64,000 bases of DNA from Sindora glabra (taxonomy: Eukaryota; Streptophyta; Magnoliopsida; Fabales; Fabaceae), in contig CM035228.1 in assembly GCA_020226215.1 (NCBI GenBank), forward strand, positions 64,763,989 through 64,827,988. Reading direction: 5' to 3'. Made by a program: the position numbers and the translations under genes. The notes under the pieces are model-generated. The model ran no database searches and was not told the origin of the DNA. It saw only the letters and a list, made by a program, of their open reading frames with translations. This document shows positions 62,641 to 64,000 of the stretch, piece after piece (within the stretch, counting starts at the first letter, position 1; each line of letters begins with the position of its first letter).

Positions 62641-64000
62641 ATTTCATCTCAATTATATATTAAAAATTTGAAAAGTTTCAAATTGATTATAGTAAATTTA
62701 ATATGAAATATAATATTTAAAATTAATATAAAAATATTAATAAATAAATATAATTTTACTATTTAAATATTTTTATTATATTTACATTACAAATAATATG
62801 AGCGGATATAACAAAATAGTGAAGTATACGAAAGACAGAGAAATAATGTAGGCAATACAAACTCATAATAAAATATCAATTAAATTATATAAAATTTAAA
62901 ATATATCAGATTAAAATTGATATAAAAAATGTTAAAAATATTTAAATAAATGGATTTGATTTTAAACTTTAAATATTTTTTATTGAAAATAAAATATATA
63001 ATTAATTCATCCAGTTAATACATTTTATATTGAAGTGTTCACTTATTTAAAATACTTTTATAATAAATAACAAAAGTAGATGAGAAGTAAATAAAAGGAA
63101 AAGAAATATGTTTGAGCCGCAAAACCTAGATAAAATTTCAATTGATGTATGCTTATTTTGGAATATAATACTTGAAAATTGATTACATGTAAATATCAAT
63201 AAAATTTAAATAAATTATTTTTATTTAATTCTTACATTTCTCATTAAAAATAAAATGTATAATTAATTAATTTAATTAATATTTTATGTATTAAAAATTT
63301 GATGTATTTATAACCGTCTAAATTATAAATGATAAAAATGAATATGAAAAAATGCAATTTAGCTAATAAATAAAAAGATACAGTACATAGCTATAAAGTA
63401 ATAAGAATTCAGAATACAATATGTATTTAATTAATTCAATTAAATATAACTTATTTCAGATATTTTTATAATAAAAATAAAATATATTATATTATATCTA
63501 TACAATTCTTTGGTATTAGGGTTTACATTGTAAATAATAGGATAGATTAAAAAAATAAAAATATACAATAAAGTAAATAAAAAGATAAAATTTTAATTAA
63601 TGTATATTTAATATGGGATATAACATTTGAAAATTGATATCAAGAAAAATATTTAATATTTTTAAATAAATAAAGTAAATTTTATTATAATTTTTAAATA
63701 ATTTTATAATAAAAATATATAATATTGTATTCATACCACTTAGTGAACTAGGGTTTGAGCTTTAAACATCATGAGCAAATAAAAAATAAATAGAAAGCAC
63801 GCAATAAAAATTAAAGAAAGAGAAATAATGCTTGGGCTGTAAAGTTTAGACAAAATTCTAATTAATATATATTTAGTTTAATATGTGGTACTTGAAAATT
63901 TTTAATAAAAATAAAATATATAATTAATTAATTTAGTTAATACTTTTTGTGTATAAACCTTAACTTATTTAAAATATTTTATAATAAAAATAAAATATAT
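62640..64000. repeat. AT-rich diverged tandem repeats
   Basis: Phrases such as ACTTGAAAATTGAT (near 63171, 63628, 63890) and AATAAAATATATAATTAATT (62989, 63247, 63905) recur in the same relative order. This suggests an old array with units of roughly 200-270 bp and one degraded copy. The array runs off the end of the window. No gene is visible. Confidence 0.45.

Overview
This is a repeat-dense, AT-rich piece of plant nuclear DNA. The only gene that looks intact is a five-exon plant pectate lyase. The transposon families (CACTA/En-Spm, Mutator-like, hAT MITEs, Ty1/copia) and a broken AP2/ERF transcription factor also point to a flowering plant, probably a eudicot. The sequence alone does not fix the species. 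A run of exactly 100 Ns shows that it is a draft assembly.

Layout. 1-1508 is one copy of a 1,508-bp block that appears again at 41153-42660 with no difference I could find; the first copy stops at the N gap (1509-1608). 1609-2700 is promoter-like DNA with a short reading frame, split by a 766-bp hAT MITE. 2940-4660 is a tandem array of about 375-bp units, interrupted by an insertion. 5825-17333 is a decayed 11.5-kb CACTA transposon. It holds TNP2 transposase remains, a second-gene remnant, a tandem array with three-monomer higher-order structure, and a 1.6-kb solo LTR with a 5-bp target-site duplication inside the TNP2 gene. 18670-24443 is a decayed copia element on the minus strand. 24449-28700 is unassigned. 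29320-30900 is a FAR1/MULE-type transposase pseudogene. 31329-33447 holds two exon-like pieces that end a gene I do not recognise. 35957-36612 is an AP2/ERF pseudogene, best matched to the cytokinin-response-factor group, broken by nonsense codons. 39500-45300 is AT-rich repeats, including the second 1,508-bp copy, a complete Mutator-type MITE and a duplicated minisatellite. 45711-48610 is the pectate lyase gene. 49055-49314 is a foldback MITE. 52876-59779 is a 6.9-kb Mutator-like element with long terminal inverted repeats, an 8-bp target-site duplication and a decayed mudrA-type transposase. 59788-64000 is AT-rich and mostly unassigned.

The genes do not form a pathway. The window reads as layers of old transposons around one functional gene and remnants of at least three host genes. 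I see no new defence or biosynthetic system. The points most worth checking are the exact duplication at the gap, the nested solo LTR and higher-order array inside the CACTA element, the hidden ERF pseudogene, and the GC-AG intron in the pectate lyase gene.
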